Positions 32,887-41,520 of a DNA stretch of 64,000 bases are shown one piece after another; within the stretch, counting starts at the first letter, position 1; each line of letters starts with the position of its first letter. This stretch comes from Alphaproteobacteria bacterium. GTDB taxonomy: Bacteria > Pseudomonadota > Alphaproteobacteria > Ferrovibrionales > Ferrovibrionaceae. The translations under genes were made by a program, and so were the position numbers. The stretch lies in the NCBI GenBank assembly GCA_017307375.1, contig JAFKFH010000010.1, positions 124,001-188,000 on the forward strand, in the 5' to 3' direction. The notes under the pieces were generated by a model. The model did not search any database and had not been told where the DNA came from. It saw only the letters and a list, made by a program, of their open reading frames with translations.

Positions 32887-34093
32887 CCCGGCTGGCCGCA
32901 GCCGGCACCGACCCGCGCAGCATCCAGGTGGTGGCGACGATCGCCACCCCCGAAATCGCCGTCGCCAAGGTAAAGAGCGGCGCGTAGCCGAAACGATCGA
33001 CCAGCACGCCGGCCGTCATCGAGCCGGCGAGATAGACCAGGAGCTGGGCGCAGGACAGGATCGTGAAGTCGGTGCCGGGTTGATCGGACGACGATACGGC
33101 CATGAACAGGCTGTAGAGCGCCACGATCTCCATGTAGCGGATCAGCGTCTGGAACGCGGCGGCGCCGAACACTTCGTAATGGCCACCCAGCAGGCCCGCG
33201 GCATGCAGCGCGAACAGCGCGAAGCAGACGGTGCGCAGGCCCCCCAGCAGCGCCAGCACGTTTTCCACGCCGATGCGCGCAATCAGCAGCGCGGCGATCG
33301 CCGAACCGGCCAGCCCCGCCGTGGTCGCCGCCCCGCCCGACAGATAGCCGATGGTCGCAAGCGGCACGCCGATATCGACGAGGTAGGGTCCCTCCATCGC
33401 CTTCACCAGCCCCTCCGAGGCCCGGTAGATCAGCGCGACGGCCAGGATCAGCCGGGCTTCGGGCCGGGCAAGAAATGCCCGGAACGACGGCCGCGGGCCG
33501 CGGGCCTCGGCCTTCGGGTCGCCCTCGCGCATCATCAGCGCGGCGGCGAGCGGCAGCAGCGAGATGACGGCGACGATCAGGATCGTCGCCGTCCAGCCGA
33601 GATGATCGTAGAGCACCAGGCTCATCGTGCCGCCGATGACGACGCCGAAGGCGACCGAGCCGCCCTGGATCGCATTGCCGATCGCCCGGTCGCCGGGCGC
33701 GAGCTGGCGCGTGGCGTAGCCGTCGGTGGCGATGTCCTGGGTCGACAGCAGCATCGAGACGGCGAAGCCGATGACCAGGATGACATTGATGTCGGCGGGC
33801 GGCACGAAGGCCAGCCCGACGATCAGCGCGATGATGCCGGCCTGGGTGATGAAGACCCAGCCGGCACGATGCCCGATGGCCAGCGGGCGCAGCCGGTCGA
33901 CCTGCGGCGCCCACAGGAACTTGATCACCAGCGGCACGAACAGGATCGCAAACAGCCCGATCGCGGTGCGCGACACGCCGGCCTGACGCAGGATCGGCGG
34001 CAGCGCGGCGGCGAACAGATAGCTCGGGATCGCCTGGGCGAGGTAGAGCCCGCCCAGCACGAGGAACAGGCGAAGCCGGCCGGCAGCGATCAC
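32867..34093 (-). CDS. RhtX/FptX-like siderophore permease (MFS)
   Basis: 408 residues with about twelve helices. The N-terminal pattern [18 protein letters not shown], then [16 protein letters not shown] and GHRAGW, fits the RhtX/FptX group that carries whole ferric siderophores across the inner membrane, a branch related to AmpG. It starts with GTG at 34093, overlapping the stop of the 121-residue gene (GTGA). As the last gene after a TonB-dependent receptor with FecI/FecR control, uptake of a ferric siderophore is the likely job. Which siderophore is unknown. Confidence 0.8.
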   Translation of the reverse strand: MIAAGRLRLFLVLGGLYLAQAIPSYLFAAALPPILRQAGVSRTAIGLFAILFVPLVIKFLWAPQVDRLRPLAIGHRAGWVFITQAGIIALIVGLAFVPPADINVILVIGFAVSMLLSTQDIATDGYATRQLAPGDRAIGNAIQGGSVAFGVVIGGTMSLVLYDHLGWTATILIVAVISLLPLAAALMMREGDPKAEARGPRPSFRAFLARPEARLILAVALIYRASEGLVKAMEGPYLVDIGVPLATIGYLSGGAATTAGLAGSAIAALLIARIGVENVLALLGGLRTVCFALFALHAAGLLGGHYEVFGAAAFQTLIRYMEIVALYSLFMAVSSSDQPGTDFTILSCAQLLVYLAGSMTAGVLVDRFGYAPLFTLATAISGVAIVATTWMLRGSVPAAASRVTRSRT

Positions 34094-34455
34094 GGCAGAT
34101 ATCCTTCGAGGAAACGGCGTGCCGCCGCCTGGTCGGCGGTCACCAGGATCGGAAACGTCCACAGCCGCCCGAACACTTCGGCCGTCCGCGGCCCGGGCAC
34201 CGCGCGCACGATGGCCAGGGCCCGGCAGTGCCGGTTCATCACCTCGCGCGTCGCCTTGAACCACAGCGCCTGGCTGCGTTCGCCCGCGGCCGAGAGATGA
34301 TCGCCATGGCCGAGAACCGCAAGCAGGGCGAACGGCCCGGGCCAGCGGCCGATGCGGTCGAGCGCGGCGAGATAGGCCGGCTCGTCGTCGGCGCCATAAG
34401 GCGGGTGATAGCCAAGGGTGACGATGCCCCCCGCTTCGGCCTCCAGCCGCACCAT
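34090..34455 (-). CDS. Small protein of unknown function in the siderophore operon
   Basis: 121 residues, start ATG at 34455, only 2 bases after the receptor gene and overlapping the permease gene by 4 bases, so it is clearly expressed as part of the operon. No signal peptide or membrane helix is seen. The pattern (YLAALDRIGRWPGPFALLAVLGHGDHLS, then KATREVMNRHCRALAIVR, then WTFPILVTADQAAARRFLEGYL) alternates predicted helices and strands and looks like a compact cytoplasmic alpha/beta fold, with some likeness to SpoIIAA/STAS-type folds. I do not recognise the family. Confidence 0.7.
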   Translation of the reverse strand: MVRLEAEAGGIVTLGYHPPYGADDEPAYLAALDRIGRWPGPFALLAVLGHGDHLSAAGERSQALWFKATREVMNRHCRALAIVRAVPGPRTAEVFGRLWTFPILVTADQAAARRFLEGYLP

Positions 34456-34457
34456 GG

Positions 34458-36896
34458 TCAGAACGTCTTGTTGTAGCCGAGGGTGATCGTCCGCCCCCAG
34501 GCATTGACCGGAATGTCGCGCGTCGCCGTCGCGGTCGGGTTCTCGTAGGTGCGGTCCAGCAGGTTCTGCGCCGAGAGGTAGATCTTACCGCTCCACAACG
34601 GCTGGTTCACCAGCAGGTTGACGGTCCCGCCGGCCTCGATCGTGCCGTTCGGGATGCGGTTGCGGCCGGAGAAGTACTCGCCTTCCAGCCGGACCATGGT
34701 CCCGGTCTCGAAGGTGTAGCTGCCATAGAGGAAGGTGCGGAAGGGATTGGCGAGGCGATTGTTGGGCAGATAGGAGTCGATCGAGCCATCCTGGTTCTTG
34801 TCGTACTTGCCTTCGCGCCAGGTCAGGTTGGCGCCGAGCGTCAGGCTGCGGGTGACGTCGACCTCGCCGGCCAGTTCGACGCCGTAGATGATTTCCTTCT
34901 GCTGGCTGATCGTGTTGGTGCGGGCATCGAAATTGACGCCTTCGTCCGAGGTCGACACGAAGCCGGCAAGCGACCCGCGCACCGTGTTCCAGTTGCCGCG
35001 CAGGCCGAGTTCGTAATTGTCGACGATCTGCGCCTTGGGCCCGATGTTGGAATAGTTCACCGTCGAATTGGCCGGCAGGCCCAGCCCCGCCCGCCGGGTG
35101 AACGAGCCGATGTCGGGCAGCGAGAAACCCTGCGAGAAGCCGCCATAGACATCGATGTTGTCGGTGATGCGCACGACCGCCCCGGCGTTGAAGGTCGCGG
35201 CGCTGTAGGTGAACGAGCCCCCGATCATGTTGATCGCCGGGGCCAGCACCGGGTTGGGGCCGTAGAGATAATAGGCGACATAGGCCGGGCGGCGGAACGA
35301 CGAGACGTCGAGGTGGAAGGATTCGTAGCGCACCCCGCCCTTGACCGTCACCCGGTCGAAGACCGGCGCTTCGAGCTGGGCGAAGGCCGCATAGCCCGCC
35401 TGGCGCATCGGCGCGATCGCGTTGATGTCGCCGGGAAAGGTCTGGCGCGTGTTGTCGAGCGTCAGATCGCCGCCCCAGGTCAGGCGCAGGCCGCGATAGA
35501 GCCGGTCGAGGTCGGTGTCGACCGTCGCATTCAGGCCGCCGCGATTGGTATGCAGCGTGGTGATCCCGTTCTGGTCGATCGGCGCACGCGGATTGCCCGA
35601 GTAGTAGACGATCGGGTTCACCGGCGAGGCGGTGGCGAAGCCGAAGCGCTTCTCGATGCGGTTGTAGAAGGCCTGCAGGTTCAGCCGGCCCAGCGCGAAG
35701 TCGTTGTCGGCATAGCGCAGCGCGAACGAGCCGGAATTCTCCATGATGCTCTGCGCCGGATAGGGCTGGTTGAACGACGGCTGAACCGGGCTCTTGGTGT
35801 AGTCGGACAGATAGGCGGGATTCTGGTTGAAGTAGTTCCACATCGCCGTGGCCTCGACCCGCTTCTCGCCGAAGTCGTGGCCGACCTTGCCCAACAGGTT
35901 GAGATTGCCGTAGCGGTCGCCGCCGCCCTGGCCGATCATCGGGTCCGACGGCATCTCGTTGCCCGAGCCGTCGTAGGTCTTGCGGGCGGTACGGCCGGTG
36001 ACAGTCGCGACGTAGTCGGTGCCGTTGGCGATGCCCGAGACCGTGCCCGAAAGTTCGGGGGCCAGCGACTGGCCGATATTGGCGGTGAAGGCCCGCACCG
36101 CGCCGTTGACGCTGACCGTCGGCTTGCCGTCCTCGGCCTTGCGGGTGATGAAGTTGACCGTCCCGCCGGTGGCGCCGGAGCCGTAGAGGCTCGACGCGCC
36201 CGCGACGACCTCGATGCGCTCGACCGCGTTGAGGTCGATCAGCGGATTGGTGCGCGAGACGTCGCGCAGCGGCGTGTTGAGCGGGACGCCGTCGAGCATG
36301 ACCAGCAGGTCGCGGCCACGGAAGGTCTGCGACGCACCGGAAACCGTCTGGTTCGATGGGGAATAGCCCGGCACCAGCTTGGCCAGCGCGTCCGACGGGC
36401 TGGCGGAGAACTCGAGCTGACGCTGGATCTCGGCGCGCTCGATCACCTGCACCGAGGCCGGGGTTTCGGCGACCAGCCGGTCGGCGCGGCTGGCGGTCAC
36501 CGTGATCGCCTCGAGCGAGGTCAGGCCGAGCGCGCCGGACTGGGCCGCCGGACGGCTGATCACGACGCTGCCGGCGGCGGTCAGCCGATAGACGGCACCG
36601 GTACCGGACAGCAGGGCGCGCAGCGCGGCCTCCGGCTCCAGCATCCCGGACACGCCGGGCGAACCGATGCCGTCGACGTCTTCCGGCGGATACGAGACCT
36701 GGAAACCCGACTGCCGGCCGAAAGCCAGCAACGCCGCCGACAAGGCCTGCGGCGCGATGTCGAAACGCACTGCCGCCGCCGCGTTGGCCGCTGCCGCCGG
36801 TGCGGACACCTGGCCAAAGGCCGGCGCGTTCAAGATCACGGCCATGGCGGTTGCCGCCGCCAGGCCGAGGCGGCGCAGTCCTGTCGAAGTCATCAT
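34458..36896 (-). CDS. TonB-dependent siderophore receptor with signalling domain (FecA-type)
   Basis: 812 residues from ATG at 36896 (GGGGGA upstream). A signal peptide ends near residue 30; a secretin/TonB short N-terminal (STN) domain covers about 45-95 (FDIAPQALSAALLAFGRQSG); the plug starts near 130 with LEAITVTASR and includes ERIEVVAGASSLYGSGATGG; the beta-barrel fills the rest and ends in Phe (ITLGYNKTF). The STN domain is the part that contacts FecR, so the receptor both imports ferric siderophore and signals. It follows fecR by 81 bases. Confidence 0.93.
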   Translation of the reverse strand: MMTSTGLRRLGLAAATAMAVILNAPAFGQVSAPAAAANAAAAVRFDIAPQALSAALLAFGRQSGFQVSYPPEDVDGIGSPGVSGMLEPEAALRALLSGTGAVYRLTAAGSVVISRPAAQSGALGLTSLEAITVTASRADRLVAETPASVQVIERAEIQRQLEFSASPSDALAKLVPGYSPSNQTVSGASQTFRGRDLLVMLDGVPLNTPLRDVSRTNPLIDLNAVERIEVVAGASSLYGSGATGGTVNFITRKAEDGKPTVSVNGAVRAFTANIGQSLAPELSGTVSGIANGTDYVATVTGRTARKTYDGSGNEMPSDPMIGQGGGDRYGNLNLLGKVGHDFGEKRVEATAMWNYFNQNPAYLSDYTKSPVQPSFNQPYPAQSIMENSGSFALRYADNDFALGRLNLQAFYNRIEKRFGFATASPVNPIVYYSGNPRAPIDQNGITTLHTNRGGLNATVDTDLDRLYRGLRLTWGGDLTLDNTRQTFPGDINAIAPMRQAGYAAFAQLEAPVFDRVTVKGGVRYESFHLDVSSFRRPAYVAYYLYGPNPVLAPAINMIGGSFTYSAATFNAGAVVRITDNIDVYGGFSQGFSLPDIGSFTRRAGLGLPANSTVNYSNIGPKAQIVDNYELGLRGNWNTVRGSLAGFVSTSDEGVNFDARTNTISQQKEIIYGVELAGEVDVTRSLTLGANLTWREGKYDKNQDGSIDSYLPNNRLANPFRTFLYGSYTFETGTMVRLEGEYFSGRNRIPNGTIEAGGTVNLLVNQPLWSGKIYLSAQNLLDRTYENPTATATRDIPVNAWGRTITLGYNKTF

Positions 36897-36915
36897 CCCG
36901 TCCCCCAACGCAAAT

Positions 36916-36933
36916 GCGACGCAATGGCGTCGC
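36916..36933 (-). promoter_or_regulatory. Hairpin between fecR and the receptor gene
   Basis: GCGACGC (36916-36922) and GCGTCGC (36927-36933) form a perfect 7-bp stem with a 4-base loop, 20 bases before the receptor start. It could mark mRNA processing or shield the ribosome site. It is not followed by a T-run, so it is not a plain terminator. Confidence 0.35.
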
Positions 36934-36977
36934 TCAGTCATGAAGACGGGCGAGACGGCGGGTCACTGCAAAAAAAA

Positions 36978-37916
36978 TCAGGCGGCCGAGACGACCAGCA
37001 GCCAGGGGGTCAGTTCGCTGAGCCGCCCGCCCGCCGCCGCGGCGACGGCGCGCACCGCCTCGACCGGACGGTCGAGGTCGTAGATGCCCGATACCGGGCG
37101 ACGGCCCAGCGCGTCGTCGCGCAGCATGATGCGACCGGGGTGGTAGCGACCGAGTTCGTCGAGCACACGCGCCACCGGCCAGCGATCGACGACGAGTTGG
37201 CCCTGGCGCCAGGCCAGCGCGGTTTCGATCGGCGCGCCGCCACGCAGGATCCTGGCCTGCGCCCGATCGAGACGCGCGCTTTCACCTGGGCCGAAGCGCT
37301 CGGCGCCCAGGCCGACCTCGCCGGTCGCGACCGCGAGATCGAGGCCGCCGGGGGTCAGCCGCAGGTCGAAGGCAGTGCCGAGCGCACGAACCTCGGTTCC
37401 GGCGGCGGCGACCACGAACGGCCGGGCGGGATCGCGGACGACGGTGAAGAAGGCTTCGCCCCGCTGCAGCGCCAGACCGCGACGATCGGCGGTATAGTCG
37501 ACCGACAGCGCGCTGTCGGTGTTGAGCAGGACGCGGCTGCCATCGGCCAGCGCCACCTCGCGCCGCTCGCCGATGCCGGTCGCATGATCGGCCCGCAGCC
37601 GGATCGTGAGCGGCGTCAGGCTGAGCCCCGCCAGCCCTGCCGCGAGGGCCACCCCGCCGCCGACCAGCCAGCGCCGCCGCGACGGGCCGGCCGGCGCCCG
37701 GATCGACGGCGGCGCCGTCACCTCGGGCAGGCGCGGGGCGAGATCCCAGATCGCGCGGGCCTCGCGCCAGGCGCGGGCATGCGCCGGATCGCGGTCGAGC
37801 CAGTCCTGCAGCCCGGTCTCGACCGACCGGTCGCCCGGCGACCGGTCGAGCACGAAAAGCCAGTCGAGCGCCTCTCGCCAGGCGCGCTGGTCGCGATCGG
37901 CGGGAAGGTCGGCCAT
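36978..37916 (-). CDS. fecR: FecR-type anti-sigma/sigma-regulator
   Basis: 312 residues. The cytoplasmic N-terminal domain (RAWREALDWLFVLDRSPG, DWLDRDPAHARAWREA) is the DUF4880 sigma-binding part; a membrane helix lies at about residues 84-105; the periplasmic part has the FecR domain GERREVALADGSRVLLNTDS. It passes the signal from the loaded receptor to the FecI sigma factor. ATG at 37916 follows GAGGTG. A run of eight T comes right after the stop codon, without a clear hairpin. Confidence 0.92.
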   Translation of the reverse strand: MADLPADRDQRAWREALDWLFVLDRSPGDRSVETGLQDWLDRDPAHARAWREARAIWDLAPRLPEVTAPPSIRAPAGPSRRRWLVGGGVALAAGLAGLSLTPLTIRLRADHATGIGERREVALADGSRVLLNTDSALSVDYTADRRGLALQRGEAFFTVVRDPARPFVVAAAGTEVRALGTAFDLRLTPGGLDLAVATGEVGLGAERFGPGESARLDRAQARILRGGAPIETALAWRQGQLVVDRWPVARVLDELGRYHPGRIMLRDDALGRRPVSGIYDLDRPVEAVRAVAAAAGGRLSELTPWLLVVSAA

Positions 37917-37992
37917 GGCACCTCGCTGATGGCTGGGGACGCGCCGGGAAGTCGACAGCATCATTCACTCAGACGAACGACGGGGACATCGA

Positions 37993-38523
37993 CTACACAT
38001 CTTCTGCTCCGCCATACATCCTGGCACGGCAATGGGTCATCGCGTCGCGCAGCAAGGTGTAGACCAGGCTGACCGAAATGCCCAAGGCCGCGGCGATCTG
38101 CTCGGCGTTGCGGCCGCCGACCCGGCTCATCTCGAAGACCGCCCGGGTGCGCGGCGGCAGTTCGGCCAGCGCCGCCGCCAGGCGTCGCAGGCTGTCGCGC
38201 GCGACCAGCGCCTCCTCCGGGTTCGGCTCGGCGGTGGCGACGGTTTCCGGCACCGCCTCGCCGGCACCGTGGCGGCGCTCCAGCGTCAGGCGCCGGGCAT
38301 GGTCGATCGCGAGGTTGCGGACCATGCGATAGAGATAGGCCAGCGGGCGCTCGGGCAGCCTGGCGGCAGGGTCCTGGCCGAGCTTCAGATAGGCGTCCTG
38401 CACCACGTCCTCGGCCCGCGACCGGTCGCCGACGATCGGCTGCGCCGCGTCGACCAGCGCCGCACGGTTCGCCATCAACGTCTCGACGAGGAGGTCGTTG
38501 CCTGCCAAGGTCTGCCTGTCCAT
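37993..38523 (-). CDS. fecI: ECF sigma factor, FecI type
   Basis: 176 residues. Region 2 (DAAQPIVGDRSRAEDVVQDAYLKL, with LAYLYRMVRNLAIDHAR) and region 4 (LPPRTRAVFEMSRVGGRNAEQIAAALGIS) are both clear. It should direct RNA polymerase to the receptor operon. Earlier in-frame ATG codons at 38577 and 38631 are rejected because a Fur-box-like site covers the first of them, and 176 residues is the usual FecI length. It is divergent from a membrane protein gene. Confidence 0.9.
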   Translation of the reverse strand: MDRQTLAGNDLLVETLMANRAALVDAAQPIVGDRSRAEDVVQDAYLKLGQDPAARLPERPLAYLYRMVRNLAIDHARRLTLERRHGAGEAVPETVATAEPNPEEALVARDSLRRLAAALAELPPRTRAVFEMSRVGGRNAEQIAAALGISVSLVYTLLRDAMTHCRARMYGGAEDV

Positions 38524-38562
38524 CGGAATCCACGCCCGCAACCGGGCGATCCGGACCGTATG

Positions 38563-38581
38563 GCGATTGATAGTCATTAGC
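38563..38581 (-). promoter_or_regulatory. Fur-box-like site before fecI
   Basis: The minus strand GCTAATGACTATCAATCGC matches the 19-base Fur consensus in 13 positions. It lies 40 bases upstream of the fecI start, in the short gap to the divergent membrane protein gene. Iron repression of a fecI gene is standard; alphaproteobacteria may use Irr or RirA instead, so the binding protein is uncertain. Confidence 0.4.
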
Positions 38582-38602
38582 AAGATACGATCCGGCCCTG
38601 CC

Positions 38603-39397
38603 ATGTTTTTTGATGCGTTCTGGCTGTCCATCCTGATGAAAATGGCGGCCGCGGCGGTGGTCGTGATTCTGGCCTCGACGGTGGCCGAGCGCGCCGGCCC
38701 CTATCTCGGGGGGCTGATCGCCGCCCTGCCGGTATCGGCCGGGCCGGCTTATGTCTTCCTGGCGATCCAGACCGACGACGCCTTCGTCGGGCAAAGCGCG
38801 CTGGGCTCGGTGGCCGGCAATGCGGCCACCGCCCTGTTCCTGCTGGTCTATTGCTTTCTCGGACCGCGGCGCGGCCTCGTCGTCACCCTGGGCGGCGCGG
38901 TGGCGGCATGGCTGGCGGCGGCGGCCATGATCCGGGAAATCCCCTGGACCGCCTGGACCGCCCTGCCCTTCAGCGCGGCGGTCTACATCGCCTGCATCCG
39001 GCTTTCCCGGCGGGTCGACATGCATCTGCAGCCGGCGCGGCTGCGCCGCCGGTGGTTCGACCTGCCGGCCCGCGCCCTGCTGGTCGGCACGCTGGTCGCA
39101 ACCGTCGTGACCGTCTCGCAGGCGATCGGCCCGGCCGCGACCGGCATCGCCGCCTCCTTCCCGGTCAGCCTGACCTCGATCGGGGTGATCGTGCACAGCC
39201 GGCTGGGCGGCGCAGCCGCGGCGGCGGCGATGGCCAGCGCGCTCCGCGGCATGCTCGGCCTGGTGGTCGGATTGTGGATCCTGCATCTGACGGCCGTGCC
39301 GCTGGGTGCCGGCTGGGCGATGCTGCTGGCGCTTGCCACCTGCTTTGCCTGGTCCGGGGTGATCCTGGTGATGCGGCGCCGGGCGCAGCGGCGCTGA
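38603..39397 (+). CDS. Multi-pass membrane protein of unknown function
   Basis: 264 residues with about eight hydrophobic helices and short loops (for example TVAERAGPYLGGLIAALPVSAGP near the start and VSQAIGPAATGIAASFPVS in the second half). The likeness of these two segments, each with GP and a small-residue-rich turn followed by FPVS/LPVS, suggests an internal repeat, as in many small transporters. ATG at 38603 is divergent from fecI with an 79-base gap. I do not recognise the family. Confidence 0.7.
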   Translation: MFFDAFWLSILMKMAAAAVVVILASTVAERAGPYLGGLIAALPVSAGPAYVFLAIQTDDAFVGQSALGSVAGNAATALFLLVYCFLGPRRGLVVTLGGAVAAWLAAAAMIREIPWTAWTALPFSAAVYIACIRLSRRVDMHLQPARLRRRWFDLPARALLVGTLVATVVTVSQAIGPAATGIAASFPVSLTSIGVIVHSRLGGAAAAAAMASALRGMLGLVVGLWILHLTAVPLGAGWAMLLALATCFAWSGVILVMRRRAQRR

Positions 39398-39411
39398 CGC
39401 CCGGGCGACGG

Positions 39412-40806
39412 CTACAGCAGCAGCCGCCGGCCGTGCGGGCCGGCGTCGATGATGGTGCGCAGCGTGGTCAGATGGCGGGTCAGCTGGTTGCGGTCGCGCA
39501 CGGCGGTCAGCGACAGCCGGATGGCATGGGGTACCGGGTCGCGGCCGACGGCAAAGGTCGCGGCGGTGACGACACGAATGCCCGATTGCAGGCAGGCCGC
39601 GGCGAATTCCTCGCGCCGCCAGGGTTCGGGCAGATAGAGATAGGCGTGGAATGACCCCGGCTGGCTCTGCAGTTGCAGGCCGGCGAATACCTGGTTGGCG
39701 ATGGCGTTGCGCGCGGCGACCTCGGCGCGCAGTTCGCCGGCCAGGCGGTCGGCGGTGCCGTCCTCGACCCAGCGGCGGAAGATCTCGGCCGGCAGCGGCG
39801 GCTGCGACAGGGCCAGGACGTGCATGGCGTCGGCAAAGCGTTCGATCAGCGCCGGCGGGGCGATGACCCAGCCGACGCGCAGGCCGGGCGCCAGGCATTT
39901 CGAGGCCGAGGCGATGTAGACCGTGCGCTCGGGCGCCAGCGCCGCGATCGGCGGTGGCCGATCGGCCGGCAACTGGCCGTAGACGTCGTCCTCGATCAGG
40001 GTCAGGTCGTGGGCGCGGGCGACGGCGACGATCTCGCGGCGCCGTTCCAGGTCCATCTGGGCCGCCGTCGGATTGTGCACCGTCGGCTGCAGCACCACCA
40101 GCTTGGCATCCTTGCGGCGCGCGACCTCGTCCAGCGCCGCCGGCACCATGCCGCGGGCATCGACGCTGACGCCTTCGAACCGCAGTTCGCGCACCCGCAG
40201 CACATCGAGCAGGCCGCCATAGGTCAACGCCTCGCACAGCACCATGTCGCCCGACCGCGCCAGCGCCATCAGCGAGGCCATCAGCGCCTGCTGGCCGCCG
40301 GCCGCCAGCACCACCTGGTCGGGCGACGCCTTCAGCCCGACCCGCTCGCACCATTTGGCGGCGGCGGCGCGATGGGCGGCGTGGCCGACATCGGGCATGT
40401 ATTGCACCAATTGTTCCAGCCCTTCGCGCTGGGACAATTCGGCGAATGTACTGCGCAATGCCCCTTCCAGCCCGCCGATCAGCGGCCCGGGGAAGTTCTT
40501 GCCCAGATCGACCAGGTTGTCCGCAGGCGGCGGGTCCAGCACATAGCCGCCGGCCTTGCCGGCGCCGGCACGGACATAGGTGCCACGCCCGACCTCGCCC
40601 GACACGAACCCGCGGCTTTCCGCCAGCATGTAGGCGCGCGAGACCGTGCCGACCGTGACCCCGAGTCGCCAGGCAAGGTCACGCTGGGGTGGCAGCTTGA
40701 CGCCTTCGCCCAGGTCGCCGGCGACGATCGCATCACCGATCGCCTCGGCGATCGCCTGATAGCGGGGTCCGTCATAGCGGGTCAGGTCAGGTACCCAAAT
40801 TGTCAT
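39412..40806 (-). CDS. MocR-type regulator (GntR helix-turn-helix fused to aminotransferase fold)
   Basis: 464 residues. The N-terminal winged helix (YQAIAEAIGDAIVAGDLGEGVKLPPQRDLAWRLGVT... to about residue 75) is GntR-type, and residues ~95-455 form an aminotransferase-like domain with the PLP lysine expected in ASASKCLAPGLRVGW (about residue 300). MocR regulators sense PLP adducts and usually control a neighbouring gene. Here the divergent neighbour is a DUF1127 gene, and an inverted repeat lies between them. The predicted -10 puts its transcript start almost at the ATG, so the mRNA may be leaderless. Confidence 0.92.
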   Translation of the reverse strand: MTIWVPDLTRYDGPRYQAIAEAIGDAIVAGDLGEGVKLPPQRDLAWRLGVTVGTVSRAYMLAESRGFVSGEVGRGTYVRAGAGKAGGYVLDPPPADNLVDLGKNFPGPLIGGLEGALRSTFAELSQREGLEQLVQYMPDVGHAAHRAAAAKWCERVGLKASPDQVVLAAGGQQALMASLMALARSGDMVLCEALTYGGLLDVLRVRELRFEGVSVDARGMVPAALDEVARRKDAKLVVLQPTVHNPTAAQMDLERRREIVAVARAHDLTLIEDDVYGQLPADRPPPIAALAPERTVYIASASKCLAPGLRVGWVIAPPALIERFADAMHVLALSQPPLPAEIFRRWVEDGTADRLAGELRAEVAARNAIANQVFAGLQLQSQPGSFHAYLYLPEPWRREEFAAACLQSGIRVVTAATFAVGRDPVPHAIRLSLTAVRDRNQLTRHLTTLRTIIDAGPHGRRLLL

Positions 40807-40813
40807 GGTGCAA

Positions 40814-40854
40814 GTTTTACATTGACACCCTCATGCTGTCAATTGATCATGACA
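40814..40854. promoter_or_regulatory. Overlapping divergent promoters and palindromes between MocR and DUF1127 genes
   Basis: Plus strand: TTGACA (40822-40827), 17 bases, GATCAT (40845-40850). Minus strand: TTGACA (40842-40837), 17 bases, TAAAAC (40819-40814). The two -35 elements form the inverted repeat ATTGACA-N9-TGTCAAT (40821-40843), and a second one, TGTCA-N8-TGACA, spans 40837-40854. The symmetry suggests one regulator, probably the MocR protein, controls both directions. Confidence 0.65.
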
Positions 40855-40899
40855 ATCATTGAGTTTGCACCTGTTGACCGTGAACAAAAGGAGAGAGTT

Positions 40900-41160
40900 A
40901 TGTCGAATTGTATCGGTTCAATTACACCTGCGGACGAAAGTAGGCGGTTCCAGGCGGCGGCTGGGCCGGTGATTGCCCAGAAGACGCTTGGGACATTTGG
41001 GACAATCATGCAGTCGGTCGGCACCATCATGCTGCAGTGGCAGCAGCGCGCCGGCCAGCGCACCCATCTCGGCACCCTGGACGACCGCCTGCTGAAGGAT
41101 ATCGGCCTCAGCCGCGCGGACATCGAGCCGGAGGTGTCCAAGCCGTTCTGGCGTCCGTGA
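40900..41160 (+). CDS. DUF1127 (YjiS-like) small protein
   Basis: 86 residues. The C-terminal ~30 residues hold the DUF1127 motif LGTLDDRLLKDIGLSRADIEPE, an arginine-rich short helix pair; a less common N-terminal half of about 50 residues precedes it. A strong site AAAGGAGAG stands before the ATG. DUF1127 proteins can act on RNA or on RNA-protein and phosphate metabolism in alphaproteobacteria. Facing a MocR gene across a shared palindrome, it is probably its target. Confidence 0.82.
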   Translation: MSNCIGSITPADESRRFQAAAGPVIAQKTLGTFGTIMQSVGTIMLQWQQRAGQRTHLGTLDDRLLKDIGLSRADIEPEVSKPFWRP

Positions 41161-41520
41161 TCGCGGCCGCGCCCGTAGCGAGGCCGGCGCCGCCGTCCCA
41201 TCGCGGGGCAGCGGCGCCGGCTGGTCCGACCGGACAATGAGATTTCGGCCCCGACGGGGCCATCGCCACATCGCCGACGCCCGGCCGGCCTGACCGCCCC
41301 TCCCCCTCGGCGGCAGGCCCTGAGGATCCGGACCCTGGGATTCTCTCCCCCATGGCCGGGCGTCCCGATCCGCCAGGCCGGCATCGCCGCTCGCAGCCCG
41401 ACTCGCGCGATGCCGGCCGGCGGATTTTCCAACCCGGCCTTGTCGAGAATTCCGCCTCCGGGTTGAGCATCGCAGCCCGCTTGTGCAGGGTATCGGGCAT
41501 CGCCGCCACGAGGATTCGCC
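41161..41520. other. Gene-free stretch, 360 bases
   Basis: No convincing reading frame. A long hairpin, GCCGGCGCCGC (41183-41193) with GCGGCGCCGGC (41211-41221), follows the DUF1127 gene and could end its transcript, though without a T-run. No clear promoter for the phzF gene is recognised in the rest, which is GC-rich and weakly structured. Confidence 0.5.

Noticed and set aside
36970-36977. Intrinsic terminator right after fecR (run of eight T on the minus strand)
   Set aside because: No stable GC-rich hairpin stands directly before the T-run, and the receptor gene follows in the same direction.
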